A stretch of 64,000 nt of DNA. Source: Zelonia costaricensis. Its lineage: Eukaryota > Euglenozoa > Kinetoplastea > Trypanosomatida > Trypanosomatidae. How positions within the stretch are numbered: position 1 is the first letter of the stretch; every line of letters begins with the position of its first letter. A model generated the notes under the pieces. That model did not search any database. It was not told the DNA's origin and saw only the letters and a list, made by a program, of their open reading frames with translations. Of this stretch, positions 1 through 10,019 are shown piece after piece. Made by a program: the position numbers and the translations under genes. The stretch spans positions 1 through 64,000 of the forward strand of contig JASAOO010003511.1 in NCBI GenBank assembly GCA_030849075.1. The letters run 5' to 3'.

Positions 1-511
1 CCTGACCCGCTTCGATGTGCGCCGATCGCACTCGCCACACGTGTACGTGTGTACGTGGGGGGGGAGAGGGGGGGGGAACGGGGTTGCTGTGTGCATCAGC
101 TTGTACGCGGAGTAGGATGGGAGGCACACGCAAAATACACAAACACATCCACCCGTGCAGCCAGACATGGAGTCGGGAAGGAAAGGGAAGCGAAACCGTC
201 TGCTCACCACCGCTGACACACACACACACACAAAAACACACATCCGCCAACGTTTTCAGAAAGAGGGAAGCGGGCAGAGGAAACAGCAGCTTTACTGTTT
301 GTGTGTATGTGTGTGTGCGTCAGCGGTGGCGCAACGGCGCACAGTCTAATCTAAGCGCCCCCCCCCCCGGGCCGGCGTTGCTTGTAAGTGTGTGTGTGTG
401 TGTGTCTGTGGCTGCATACACACGGCAGTGTGCGTGTGCTGGTTCATCTAAAAAGGGGAGCACCCGTCTAGTAAGCTTGGTGCCCCCGGGGCTCGCCGCT
501 GCGGCAGCCCG
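1..511. other. Intergenic: 3' flank of the first gene
   Basis: No credible coding sequence was seen. The stretch holds a G-rich run near 57-78, a (CA)n run near 215-233 and a short C run near 359-368. On the mRNA (minus) strand it is the 3' UTR of the WD40/coiled-coil gene. The G-rich run reads as a pyrimidine tract there and could serve the trans-splice site of the next gene beyond the left edge, which is inference. Confidence 0.6.
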
Positions 512-3058
512 TCACAGGGTCACGCCGAGCCGTTGCTTCTCCGCGGCAGTCAAGTAGCGCTGCACCACCTCGGCAGCCAGCTCGTCCAGCTCGCGCACAA
601 CACCGCAGAAGATATTCTGCAGCGGCTGCAGGCTCTTGCGCGAGGGCACCGCAGCGCCGGTAGACGCGCCCGGCACGACCGCATTCGCAGCGGCCGGGTT
701 GAGGCAGAGCGCGTCCACGACCTGCCGCGCACTCGCCGTGCGCTTCTGCAGGATGGCGAGGCTCTCGGCCAGCAGCCGGCGTGTCTTGAGAATGAACTCG
801 AACATCGCCTGCTGCTCTCGAATATAGTTCTCGTCGATCTGCTGCTGCCCTCGCAGCTCACGGATGAGGACGGTGTTCGCCATCTCCTGGTCCTGCGCCG
901 TGAGGCCTGCCCCCGCCCCATCCGCCGCGCCACCCGCGCCAGCGCCGAGCAGCGCCGCGAGGCCGGCAGTGGGCTGCGTCGCGCCGGGGCCACCGGGCCC
1001 ACCTGTCAAGCTGCCGAGGCCACCCAGTCCGCTACCGGCCAGCAGCGCCGCGCGCCCCTCAGCGGCGGCCGAGTCCGTGAAGCCCGGGATGGCGCGCTTG
1101 AAGTTCGCGAGGTCCTCGCCGGAGACCTCGCCTTCCTTCGAGGCGAGTGCGACGAAGCGGTCCAGCATGACCTGGGCGTCAGCGGGCAGCGTGAGCGCGA
1201 TGTTAGGGTCCTGCAGGTAGCGCACCAGCTTCTGGTACGCCTCGGGGTCCGAGGCACGCAGGGACTGGATGAACTGCAAGAAGGGCCCGTTGCGCTCCAT
1301 CAGCTGCGTCTTCGTGAACTCGTCGCACTCGAGGTCGAAGCGGGGCGCGTTGCGCACGATCGTCGCCAGCAGCAGCGCCGAGAGAGCCGGGTCGGTGACG
1401 TGGTCGGCGACGCGCCGCCGGAACGCGTTCAGCAGCGCCGTCAAGTCGCGGTCCTCCTCCTCACGGCGGCGTATCGTGTACTCCATGGAGGCCATGGAGG
1501 CGCTCAGCAGGGAGTTGAGTTTGCGGGCCTGCTCCAGCTCCGCGGCGAGGGCCGTGCCGCCCTTCAGCAGGTCGTCCTGTGCCGTCTTGGTGAGGGCCTG
1601 GCTCGCTGCCACGCTGCCCGCGGCGTCGCACACGCGGCGGTGCTCGGCCTGCAGGGAGCTGAGCTTGCCCTCCGCGTCGCGCAGCCGCTGCTCCAGCACG
1701 TTCTTGTTGGTCCGCTCCTCGGCGAGCTGCCGGTCCACCGTCGCCTTCTCCGTCTGCTTAGTGCTCGTCTCGGTGCGGGCCTTGGAGATGTCCACCCTCA
1801 GCTGCGTCAACTCGCCGCGCAGGCTGTCGCGCTCCCGCTCTGCCACGGCGACGTCTGACGTGATGGCCGTGACGGACTTGGTCAGCTTCGCGTTGTGCTC
1901 CTCCACCTCCTTGCGGTGCTTGCGCTCCGCCGTCAGCTCCGCGTCGGTCGCAACGTACTTCTCCTCCGCCTGGGCCAGACGCAGCCGGAGCTCCTGCGCC
2001 TCCTCGCGCGCGCCGCGCAGCTGGTCCACGACCCTGACGCGCCGCTGCCGCTCTGCCTGCACCTCCAAGCGCAGCTCACCCTGCGCCAGCTCATACGCGG
2101 CCTCGACCGAGGAGGCGAGGGCGGCCTGGGCGGCAGGCGGCAGCTTCGGCTGCGGCACGACCGGCACCTGCTGCCCCGCCACCCGCCACACCCGCACTAC
2201 CCCGTCGTTGCCGACGCTCCACACCTGTGCCACCTCCTGGTGCATCGCCTTGCAGCTGCCGTGCAGGAAGGAGGCGTGGGCGCCGGCCGTGTTGGCCACC
2301 ACGCCGCCCGTCATCGCGTTGAGCTGCACGATGCGCTTCGTGAAGGTCGTCGCAACCACCGTCCCCGATACCGCCGTCATCGCCGTCACCCGGCCGAGGC
2401 CCGCCACGCGGCGGCGCAGCTGCAGCGCCGTCCCGTCCACGGCGTACACATCCACGTTCTCGTTGGCGCGCGCCACCCAGATGGTGCCGGTGGTGGGCTC
2501 GTGCAGGAGGGCCACGACCTCGCTCTTGCTCTCGCCGTGGTAGATGAGGCACTCCCCGCTGAGGGGGTCCCAGAGGTGCAGGGCGCCGCTGGCCGTGCCG
2601 CCCACGACGAAGCTGTAGAACTGGATCGCCGCGGTGCAGGGGGAGGTGGAGGTGGCGAGGGTGGCCAGGCGCTGGTGGCTGAGGGGGTGGTGCACGTAGA
2701 CGGAGCCGCTCGCGGCCGCGACGATGGCGATGTGGCCGTTGAAGCCCAGCGACACGATGGGCACGCGCTTCTCGGCCCCAGGCGTCATCATGGAGTCGCC
2801 CAGCTTACGCGTCGCCCCTGGAATGAAGTGCACGCGGCCCTCGCTGGTGCTGACCCAGACCTCGTCGAACACCGCGACCATCTGCGTCACCTGCGCCGCG
2901 GCATCGTCCTCGTCAGCCTTGAGCTCGATGACATCGATCTGCTTGCCAGTGCTGGCGGAGAAGACGGCAATGCCGCCGCTCTGCCGCCCCACCCAGACCT
3001 CGTCGTTGATGGCGCAGCATACGCGGCCGTCGACCGGCGCCGTGTGCAGGAGCTCCAT
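512..3058 (-). CDS. WD40-type beta-propeller plus coiled-coil protein, function unknown
   Basis: An 848-residue protein is read from the ATG at 3058. The open frame extends upstream to 3379, but those 107 codons are Pro/Ser/Arg/Cys-rich spacer-like sequence. Residues about 1-345 show repeated WD40-like strands, such as HLWDPLSGECLIYH and a final VRVWRVAG, so a single beta-propeller is likely. Residues about 360-580 are a long charged coiled coil rich in Glu, Arg, Lys and Gln. A more hydrophobic helical region follows (motif LLNAFRRRVADHVTDPAL), then a Gly/Ala-rich linker and a last helical block ending KQRLGVTL. The layout suits a scaffold or cytoskeletal adaptor, but no specific family was recognised. 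Confidence 0.85.
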   Translation of the reverse strand: MELLHTAPVDGRVCCAINDEVWVGRQSGGIAVFSASTGKQIDVIELKADEDDAAAQVTQMVAVFDEVWVSTSEGRVHFIPGATRKLGDSMMTPGAEKRVPIVSLGFNGHIAIVAAASGSVYVHHPLSHQRLATLATSTSPCTAAIQFYSFVVGGTASGALHLWDPLSGECLIYHGESKSEVVALLHEPTTGTIWVARANENVDVYAVDGTALQLRRRVAGLGRVTAMTAVSGTVVATTFTKRIVQLNAMTGGVVANTAGAHASFLHGSCKAMHQEVAQVWSVGNDGVVRVWRVAGQQVPVVPQPKLPPAAQAALASSVEAAYELAQGELRLEVQAERQRRVRVVDQLRGAREEAQELRLRLAQAEEKYVATDAELTAERKHRKEVEEHNAKLTKSVTAITSDVAVAERERDSLRGELTQLRVDISKARTETSTKQTEKATVDRQLAEERTNKNVLEQRLRDAEGKLSSLQAEHRRVCDAAGSVAASQALTKTAQDDLLKGGTALAAELEQARKLNSLLSASMASMEYTIRRREEEDRDLTALLNAFRRRVADHVTDPALSALLLATIVRNAPRFDLECDEFTKTQLMERNGPFLQFIQSLRASDPEAYQKLVRYLQDPNIALTLPADAQVMLDRFVALASKEGEVSGEDLANFKRAIPGFTDSAAAEGRAALLAGSGLGGLGSLTGGPGGPGATQPTAGLAALLGAGAGGAADGAGAGLTAQDQEMANTVLIRELRGQQQIDENYIREQQAMFEFILKTRRLLAESLAILQKRTASARQVVDALCLNPAAANAVVPGASTGAAVPSRKSLQPLQNIFCGVVRELDELAAEVVQRYLTAAEKQRLGVTL

Positions 3059-4058
3059 CGGCAACCAACGCCTCGCACCGCAGACAGCGCTGGGTGAAGC
3101 CGCCGTAGAGAGAGGGAGAGGGAGGGTACACGACGCAACGCGGCAGCCTCGCACAGAGGGAGCTGACACGGCGCAGCTGTGTTGGTGTAGGTGCGATGCG
3201 GCGCGTCTGCAGCGGCACCCTGCAGGAGGCGGGGGAGCGGGGAATGAAGGGAGGGGCGGGAGGCGGCGGCAACTGTGGCACCGCAACGAACAAGGAAGGG
3301 AGAGAGAGGGGGAGGGGGGTTGCTGTGCGTGGCAACGCGAAGGGGGGAGGTGGGGTGGGGAGGGCAGTGGCAGGCGCATGCGATGGAGTTGATGGAGGAA
3401 GCGACGTGCACGTCAAGAGGACCACCGCAGACCGTCCCGACGGCGCGTGGACGCGGATGCAGCGCACGTGCGTCCACCGTCGGCGCTTGCTGGGCATCCG
3501 AGGTGCGACAGGGAGGAAGAGGGTGTCGAGGAAAGAGATGGACAGTGCGCGGCGCACCACCACGCGCACCAGTCAGCCGGCGAGGAGTGGCGCGGTCCGT
3601 GCCGTGCGCCGCAGAAGCAGGGGGGGCACCCCATCCCCCTTCGTTGTCTTTTTTTTCCTTTCCTGCGTTCGTGCGACATGTTCGGTCTTTGCTTCCCTCC
3701 ACGTGACGCGCGCAGGACGAGAAGCCGCTTCCGACCTGGCACTTCACCCCGAGATGTGAGAGAGGAGGGCATAGTGACACACCTCAGCGCCGACGGCTGC
3801 CATCCGCTTGCACGCGCGTTAGCCGCCCCACCCGCGGCCGCCTCGGCGATCCCAATGCCTCCCCATTTACGCTGCACAACACGAACACACACACACACGC
3901 ATGCACAAACACATGCACCCACACACTCAGTCAAACGCACATCTGCAGCACATCTGTGAACACAAACCCGCATCGCCATCGGCCGTGACGACCACGCAGC
4001 AGCGCGGCCCAAGCGCCCCCTGCGACGCTACCACCTCCGCGTCCTTGCGAGCGTCCGC
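3059..4058. other. Intergenic spacer with purine tract
   Basis: No supported gene was seen. A long G/A-rich stretch around 3290-3365 becomes a pyrimidine tract on the minus strand, about 230-300 bases upstream of the ATG at 3058, so it is a candidate trans-splice signal. A (CA)n run lies near 3882-3900. Long open frames on both strands here are compositional. Confidence 0.6.
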
Positions 4059-5435
4059 TTACACACGCACGACGCTGCCCGTGCCAGGGAAGACCTGGAT
4101 GACGGGGTAGTGGTAGTACTTCCTCATCTGCGTGTCGTACTGCGGGACCATGCGCAGGCGCCCCGCCACGAGGTAGCGACCGCCCGTCTGCATCTCCGCC
4201 TTTATCGGTGCCCAGAAGTCGTGGCCGTAGACGCGCACCGTGTGGAAGTCCATGTCCGGGTCCCCCGGCGCCGGCCCAGTGAACTCCGTCGCCACCGTGA
4301 ACTGCAGCACGTGATCCTCGAAGACGTACCCGTCCTCGACCTCCTGCACCTCGCCCATCATGACGCACATGTTGACGCAGCGCCAGTGGGCAGCAATCTC
4401 GCCCTCCTCCGGCGCGTTGGGGGCCACGTCGAGGTGGTACTGCGGGGCATCGGGCAGCGTGCCGTCCTGCTGCCGCACGTACTGCCCCACCCCCGCGGCC
4501 GCCGCGGAATGCCCCGCGCCGACGGCGCCGTCGTCGCCCGCCGCGCCGGCCGCCGCCCCGGGCGTGGCGGCGCTGCCCACGGCAGGCCCGCCCCCGGCCG
4601 TGAAGAGCGGCGCCGCGGCAGAACCGCCCGCTGCCGCCGTCGCCCCCGCCACGGGCGCCACCCCGGGCACCGCCGCGGCCCCTGCGAGGGGCATCTCCAT
4701 GTTGTGCTTGGCGAGGTAGTGGTGCTGCAGCGCCGCCTCGAGCCGGAACACCTTCTGGCACACGGTGCACACGTACTGCCGCTTCTCCGTGTCCTCCTCG
4801 GCGGACGCCGTTGCTGCCGCCCCCGCGGCACTGCCGTCCGCCGGGCCGCCTGCGGACGCTGCGGCTGCGGTTGTTGCTGCAGCAGGAGGAGCACCGATGC
4901 CGGCCGCAGTGGGGACGCCCGGGAGTGGCGCGCCGCTCGCGGGCCCTGCCGCCGTCGCCGCCACGAAGGGCGCCGCGAACATGCCGGGAAATGGAGCAGC
5001 AGCCGCGAATGCAGCAGCGGGTTGCGGGCTGGCGGTCATGCCGGGTGCCGTGGCTGCCGGCGTCGTCGCTGGCGAGGGGGCTGCTGCCTTGTGCCCCTCC
5101 GCCTCAACCGGCACGAGCTTGCCGTCCTTGCGCATGAGGGCCTTGGCGTTGTTGCCGTGGCGCGTCATGATGTGGTGGTTCAGCGCGTTCAGCAGGCGGA
5201 AAGTCTTGCCGCAGTCGCCGCACTGGTACTGCGCCTCCTTCGGGGCCTGGCGAGGCGGCGTGCTGTGAAGGGCACGCGCGGCGGTCATGAGCGCCGCGGC
5301 GCTGCACGCACAGCAGGGCGGGGCGCCGCTGCAGACGAATGAGGGGCAGCGCAGCACGCGCAGCCGCCCCAGCCCGACAGCCGCCGAGCGGCGTTGACAC
5401 GTTGCCGCTGCGGCGGCCACCGTGATGCGCCGCAT
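4059..5435 (-). CDS. KREPA3: KREPA3-like RNA editing complex protein (two C2H2 zinc fingers and OB fold)
   Basis: The protein is 458 residues from the ATG at 5435 (MRRITVAAAAATC...). Its Arg/Ala-rich, acid-poor N-terminus looks like a mitochondrial targeting sequence. Two C2H2 fingers are plain: one near residues 69-92 (C-x2-C-x12-H-x4-H, beginning YQCGDCGKTF) and one near 219-243 (YVCTVCQKVF). A C-terminal OB-fold-like domain spans about 345-458 and includes WRCVNMCVMMGEV and FHTVRVYGHDFW. Two fingers plus a C-terminal OB fold is the known plan of the editosome proteins KREPA1-3, which hold the uridine insertion/deletion enzymes together in the mitochondrion. The length is nearest KREPA3 (MP42, roughly 390 residues in T. 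brucei), with extra Ala/Gly/Pro-rich linkers between domains. The KREPA class is firm; the exact paralogue is less so. Confidence 0.8.
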   Translation of the reverse strand: MRRITVAAAAATCQRRSAAVGLGRLRVLRCPSFVCSGAPPCCACSAAALMTAARALHSTPPRQAPKEAQYQCGDCGKTFRLLNALNHHIMTRHGNNAKALMRKDGKLVPVEAEGHKAAAPSPATTPAATAPGMTASPQPAAAFAAAAPFPGMFAAPFVAATAAGPASGAPLPGVPTAAGIGAPPAAATTAAAASAGGPADGSAAGAAATASAEEDTEKRQYVCTVCQKVFRLEAALQHHYLAKHNMEMPLAGAAAVPGVAPVAGATAAAGGSAAAPLFTAGGGPAVGSAATPGAAAGAAGDDGAVGAGHSAAAAGVGQYVRQQDGTLPDAPQYHLDVAPNAPEEGEIAAHWRCVNMCVMMGEVQEVEDGYVFEDHVLQFTVATEFTGPAPGDPDMDFHTVRVYGHDFWAPIKAEMQTGGRYLVAGRLRMVPQYDTQMRKYYHYPVIQVFPGTGSVVRV

Positions 5436-6118
5436 GATGCACGAGCAGGGCGAAGAGACCTGAGCGTGGCGGCGTGCGTGCGGGGGAGGGGGGGGGGGCT
5501 GACGACGGTGCGTCGAGGGACGGAGGGGATTCGAAGCGTGCACGGCGTGAGAGCCCAAATCAGTGCGCTGCGCGGTGCTGGCACAGCGGGTTGTTCGCTT
5601 GCCCTTCGCTTCTTCCTTTTCTGCGTATGTGTTTGCGTGTGAAGGGCGCCGTGGCCAGACGTGCTCGGCGTTGCAGGCGGCAGCGAATACATGTGGGAGA
5701 GGGTTGAGGTCCGGTCCAGGGATGGGTGTCTGTGAAAGAGGCAGCAAGCACGCCGCAGTGCCGCACAGATGCCGTGGGTGTATACCCTGTGGGAGCCGCA
5801 CGGGTATGGGGAAGACATCAGTGTGTGCCCACTCCGCGTCGGGCGCGCGCTTGCGCTCCGTCAACGTGCCTAGTTTGTGTCCTGTGTTTCTCTGCTCGGT
5901 GCATCTCTCCTTTTTCTTCTCTCTAGAGATTACGCGTTTACTGCACCGACACCGCAATGGGTGCGTGTGTGCGGGCGTGTGCGGGTGGGTCTGCGCGTGC
6001 CGCGAACGAAAGAGTGCTTCAGCGGATGAGAGGAGGGGTCCGGCACAGACACACACACTCAGGAAGACGGTGCTCGTCACGGTCTTTGCCTCCGGGGAGG
6101 TCACCGTGCCGCGTTCGT
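5436..6118. other. Intergenic spacer upstream of KREPA3-like gene
   Basis: No supported gene. It contains a G-rich run at about 5481-5498 close to the KREPA3-like start and a (CA)n run near 6049-6060. The open frame that continues from the KREPA3-like gene up to 6134 is spacer-like in composition. Confidence 0.6.
5460..5498 (-). promoter_or_regulatory. Predicted trans-splice acceptor of KREPA3-like gene
   Basis: On the minus strand a C-rich pyrimidine tract (5481-5498) is followed by the first AG at 5461-5460. That would give a 5' UTR of about 24 bases before the ATG at 5435. Pyrimidine tract then AG is the known spliced-leader acceptor pattern; this placement is inferred from sequence only. 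Confidence 0.4.
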
Positions 6119-7657
6119 TCATCTGTTCCCGCACAGCGGCATGAGGGCGACGTCAAACACGTTCTTGTGGCGCCACACCTGCAGCAGCACCCGGGCCACC
6201 ATCAGCAACGCCGCGTCGCGTGCGAGGTCGGGCAGGTCGGGGCAGCGCGGCCCCGCCTCGTGCGCCAGCCCCTGCACCACAGCGGCGGTGCCGCCGGGGC
6301 CCTCCAGCCCCTCCACCGCGGCATCACACAGGCGGCCCACGAGCAGCGCGGCGAGGTAGCGCTGCAGCCAGGGCACGGCCATGGCCGCCTCTGACACACC
6401 GCGCGTCACCGCGACGGCCGTGATGCTGCCCTGCTCCACCGTCGTGCGCACAAAGAGCTCTGCCGATGTCGCCAGCCCCTCGCTGACCTCCTCCGCCTCA
6501 CCGTCGAAGAGGAACGCGTGCAGCTCACTGGCCAGCTCCGCCTCGGTCAGGGACGACAGTCGCACCACATCTGCCCAGCCCGGCAGCGCAGCGAGTCGCT
6601 CCTGCACCTCTGCGGCGGTGATGCACACGGTGGAGGTGAAGGGCGGCATCGCGTTCGCCCACTCCGGCGACGCGCTCCTGCGCACCGCCTCCCCGAGCGT
6701 GGCGGGGTCGCTGGCCAGCGGCCGCCGGCCCGCGCCTTCGACGAAGGGCGCATCCGTCTGTACGGCATCGACCACATCGAGCACGTACACGGGCTCGCGG
6801 GCGGCACAGCGCGGTCGCGCAGCTGCAAACGCACGCTGCAGCTCTGCCACGCTGAGCTCCGCGGGCGCCGCCGCATCGAGCACTGCCGTCCCCTGCGCGA
6901 GAAAGAACTCAGCGAGGTCCGCCTTGAGCGTCTCCACGGCATGCGGCGCGGCGGGGATGCACTGCGCCTCGCACAGGGTCGTCACGGGGCTGCGCACGGA
7001 GCCGACAGAGGTGGTCTTGAAGGCGGCGTACTCGCCTTCCGGGTGCAGGTAGCGGCCGAGGGCGGCGGGTGGGCTGTTGACGAGCAGCGTGCAGTGGTGG
7101 TACGCGATGTCCCGCTGCACTCGCATGGCGGAGCCGGTGATCTTCTTGCCGTCGAGGAAGAGGTCATGCCGGCCAGTCGTGGTGAGCCGCGCCGGTGCCA
7201 CGCCGCAGCACACGCTGAGCGCCATGCGCAGGAGCTGCACCGTCACCTCTGGGGCGTACCGCGCGCGGTGTGTCAGGAAGGAGAGGCAGAGGTTCCCGGC
7301 GTCGTGGAAGACGGTGCCGCCGCCTGAGGCGCGACGAGCCACGGCCACATTATCCGATCGCGCACGTCGCAGGGAAACTTCCTGGAAGATGTTCTGGTTG
7401 CGGCCAACCACGACGCACGGGCGGTTGACGTAGAAGAGGATCAGGCACTGGTCCTTGTCCAGCGCGAGGCCGCGCATCAGCGACTCCTCCGCGGCAAGGT
7501 TTTCGAAGATGGAGGCGCTGTTGGTGTCGGCAACGACGAGTCGCACCCCGTCCCGCAGCGGAGCCACATCGGGCTTTGCAGCGGTGCTGTTCGCTGCGAG
7601 GAACGCCGTCAGCGACGTGGCCAACCGCCGCGCAGGCCGCCGTGCTGTCTGCCACAT
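6119..7657 (-). CDS. LPLA: Lipoate-protein ligase (LplA family), probably mitochondrial
   Basis: The protein is 512 residues from the ATG at 7657. It starts MWQTARRPARRLATS, an Arg-rich N-terminus without acidic residues that suits mitochondrial import. LplA-family signatures are clear: the FENLAAEESLMR start of the catalytic domain, VVVGRNQNIFQEV, RRASGGGTVFHD near residue 105 (the lipoate/ATP-binding motif), and TTGRHDLFLDGKKITGSA near 160-170 with the conserved lysine. The family attaches lipoate to lysines of 2-oxoacid dehydrogenase E2 subunits and glycine-cleavage H protein. The C-terminal half (about 260-512) is longer than in E. coli LplA (about 340 residues in all). It probably holds the accessory domain plus insertions. 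The start at 7657 is preferred over 8038 because the upstream part is low-complexity. Confidence 0.9.
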   Translation of the reverse strand: MWQTARRPARRLATSLTAFLAANSTAAKPDVAPLRDGVRLVVADTNSASIFENLAAEESLMRGLALDKDQCLILFYVNRPCVVVGRNQNIFQEVSLRRARSDNVAVARRASGGGTVFHDAGNLCLSFLTHRARYAPEVTVQLLRMALSVCCGVAPARLTTTGRHDLFLDGKKITGSAMRVQRDIAYHHCTLLVNSPPAALGRYLHPEGEYAAFKTTSVGSVRSPVTTLCEAQCIPAAPHAVETLKADLAEFFLAQGTAVLDAAAPAELSVAELQRAFAAARPRCAAREPVYVLDVVDAVQTDAPFVEGAGRRPLASDPATLGEAVRRSASPEWANAMPPFTSTVCITAAEVQERLAALPGWADVVRLSSLTEAELASELHAFLFDGEAEEVSEGLATSAELFVRTTVEQGSITAVAVTRGVSEAAMAVPWLQRYLAALLVGRLCDAAVEGLEGPGGTAAVVQGLAHEAGPRCPDLPDLARDAALLMVARVLLQVWRHKNVFDVALMPLCGNR

Positions 7658-8412
7658 CGAGAGACGTGTCAGAGTCGCGTGTGTCGCTGCCGTGGCAGCT
7701 GGCGGCGTGGCGACAACGGCGTAGTTGCCGGGTGGTGAAGGGGAGGGGCTGTCGGGGGAGGCGGGGAGTGCCAACGATTGCGTGTGAGAAGAGGAAGCCT
7801 GTGCGTAAGGGGGGGGGGAGGCGAGTAGATGATGGAGAGAGGGGGATAGATGAGGGGGAGGGTGATGTGCATCTGTGCACACCTGCACGAGCGGCGGAGT
7901 TGCGCAGCGAGGCAGGGGACACGAGCGCGACGCAGGCAAAATACCAAACTTCGGTAGAAGTGCGGGAGAAGGACGGCAGTTTGACGTCAGCGTCGCGATG
8001 AGCGCATCGTCACGTGCCGCGGAGCTCTGCAGCGTCACCGGGGGCCTCCGCCCCCCTTTGATATTTCAGCCCGCTGGCGTGTGTTGCGTGTGTGGGTCAC
8101 ACACTCCTCCGCTACCCCCACCCGTCCACCCCCTAATATGTGCAATTCACAGGGTTCTGGGTGTTGCTGCACTGTAGTACGCGTTCACGCACTCCCACCG
8201 TGCCTTCGGGCCCTTCGTGAGGTCCCACGAGAGCGCACCTTCGCTACGAAGGAGGTGGATGGCGTGACCACTTCACTCCCCCACATGAATGCAGTGCAGA
8301 GACTCTTGTTTACATCGAGCCGGCGGGTGGCGTGGATTCGCGGTGGCGGCCCCCCCGCACACCCGCACCCACGCCGTTTCGCGCCCCGCTCTCTATCACG
8401 GCGATGCGGTAC
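7658..8412. other. Intergenic spacer between Dpy-30 and lipoate ligase genes
   Basis: No supported gene. A purine-rich stretch at about 7805-7870 (G10 run, then GA-rich) is the candidate pyrimidine tract for the lipoate ligase mRNA. The remainder, including 8040-8412, shows nothing I can assign. Confidence 0.6.
7799..7870 (-). promoter_or_regulatory. Predicted trans-splice acceptor of lipoate ligase gene
   Basis: The minus-strand pyrimidine tract at 7870-7809 is followed by the first AG at 7800-7799, predicting a 5' UTR of about 141 bases. It also argues that the coding start lies below 7799, which supports the ATG at 7657 over 8038. This is pattern-based inference. Confidence 0.35.
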
Positions 8413-8763
8413 TCAGTCGTTGTCGGTGGCGACCGCCTTGGGGACTGTGTCATCGTACGTCACCTCCACCGTGTTGTTCGCCGAGGAGCGGCGGAGGAGG
8501 TAGCTGCCGAGGTAGTCGACGGGGTTGGGCGGCCGCACGCGGCAGACGTCCTCCAGGGCGAGCACCAAGACGCCCATCACCGTTCGCTCGAGGTACAGCT
8601 GCGTGGATAGGCCGCCCTGGCCGCCGCCGGGCCCGCTCGAGGAGGGGTGGAGCAGCACGTCGTCGCCGGAGGGCGACGCGGCGAACGGCGCACCGGGAGC
8701 CGAAGACGGCGACGCCGCGTCTGCCGCGGCAGTCGGCGAGGCCGCCGCTTGAGGGGCGGACAT
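8413..8763 (-). CDS. Small Dpy-30 motif protein
   Basis: A 116-residue protein is read from the ATG at 8763 (MSAPQAAASPTAAAD). Residues 1-55 are Ala/Ser/Pro/Gly-rich and probably disordered. Residues about 60-105 match a Dpy-30 motif: YLERTVMGVLVLALEDVCRV followed by RPPNPVDYLGSYLLRRS. This two-helix dimerisation motif docks onto amphipathic helices. Family members are found in histone H3K4 methyltransferase complexes and in flagellar radial spokes or kinase-anchoring complexes. Nothing in the sequence decides between these. A longer frame reaches 8817, but the extra 18 codons translate a CA-repeat-like stretch. Confidence 0.8.
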   Translation of the reverse strand: MSAPQAAASPTAAADAASPSSAPGAPFAASPSGDDVLLHPSSSGPGGGQGGLSTQLYLERTVMGVLVLALEDVCRVRPPNPVDYLGSYLLRRSSANNTVEVTYDDTVPKAVATDND

Positions 8764-10019
8764 GCGTGCGTGTTTACGTGAGTGAGTTTGAGTGTGTGGG
8801 TGTGTGAGTGGGTGCACTCTTCAGAGTGAGCGCGCGTGTGGTGGGGAGGGGGGGGAAGGGACACGGACGAGTAGAGAGAGTTCCGAATTGTATGAGGGCC
8901 GAAGGCGCCGAGGACGAACGTGAGAGCGGGCAGCATCGCTGCCCGGCAAGCGCATTCACCTCTGTACGGCGGCAGCGATCGTGCAGTGCTCACACTGGTC
9001 GATGTCGCGGACTGACGGGCACTGCGCCACTTTCGTGCGTGCGGTGCCACTGCGCGCGCTGCACACCGCAGCCGCTCGCATCCCATGAGTGTCCTGCTGT
9101 TGACGTGTGCGAGCGGCTGAGGCCAGCGGGGTCTCGTGTGCTGACGACTTGATCTGGTGTTTACGTCGTAACTTGAATCCAACCACGCCGCGCTGCTGAC
9201 GTGCGGCGTGGGGAGGGGAAGGGCTGGGCGAGGATTGACTGCGGGCAGCGACAGGCATGGGCACACACACACACCGGCACACAGGCACACAGGCACACAC
9301 GGACACAGAGAAGGGCGCCGATGCGCTGGCACCGCGCCGGTCTGTCGTTGCATGACAGCCGTGCGCACTTCGCTGCGGAGAAACCCTCCGAGGTCAGCCA
9401 GCGTGCATCACCTCCGCTGGACTGTCTCTTCCCCCCCCCCTACCCAAGTCGCACGCGCAGTGGGCGGCAACCGCGCTTAAGGCAAACGCATTAGTTTCGA
9501 AATAAAAAGAAGAGCACAGCAACGATGAACGACAAGAGTGCAGCGGGAGAGACGGCGGGGCGGCCGGCTTGGGAGTAGAGGGAAGGAGGGAGGAGGCGTG
9601 CGGCCCCTGACCGTGCAGCCCCCCCCTCCTCCTCCTCCTCCACCTCCTGCCCAACTTTGCGGTGCCGACATGCCGCCCTCCCGCCACGCCACGGCAGGAG
9701 GAAGCGGCGGTCCCGCTTCCACACCGCTCTCAACACGCGCACGCACGCGCACGCAAACGCCGAAGAAAGACAACACTAAAAGCACGTGCCAGCGACGGCA
9801 CGTTGCGCCGCAGCAGAAGAGGGGCAACGTGACACGACCGTCCACAGTGGGGACGGACGCCGAGGAGTCGGCGCGACACACACACACACAAGCGGGTCAG
9901 GCCCCACAACACAATAAGAACAGCGCTCTCTCCTCCAGTGTGTGTGCGCGTGCCAGGCATCGGCGTTCCCCGCGTCGCCTTGCGCCCCACCGCGCAGTGC
10001 CGCGCACCCTGGACGGCGC
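8764..10019. other. Intergenic spacer, repeats only
   Basis: About 1.26 kb without a supported gene. It contains a G-rich run at 8841-8860 (candidate pyrimidine tract for the Dpy-30 mRNA, with AG near 8820-8817), imperfect CA-type repeats at about 9264-9305, a C run near 9430-9440 and a CTC-rich stretch near 9620-9650. On the minus strand, most of it would be the 3' UTR of the P-type ATPase. Confidence 0.6.
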
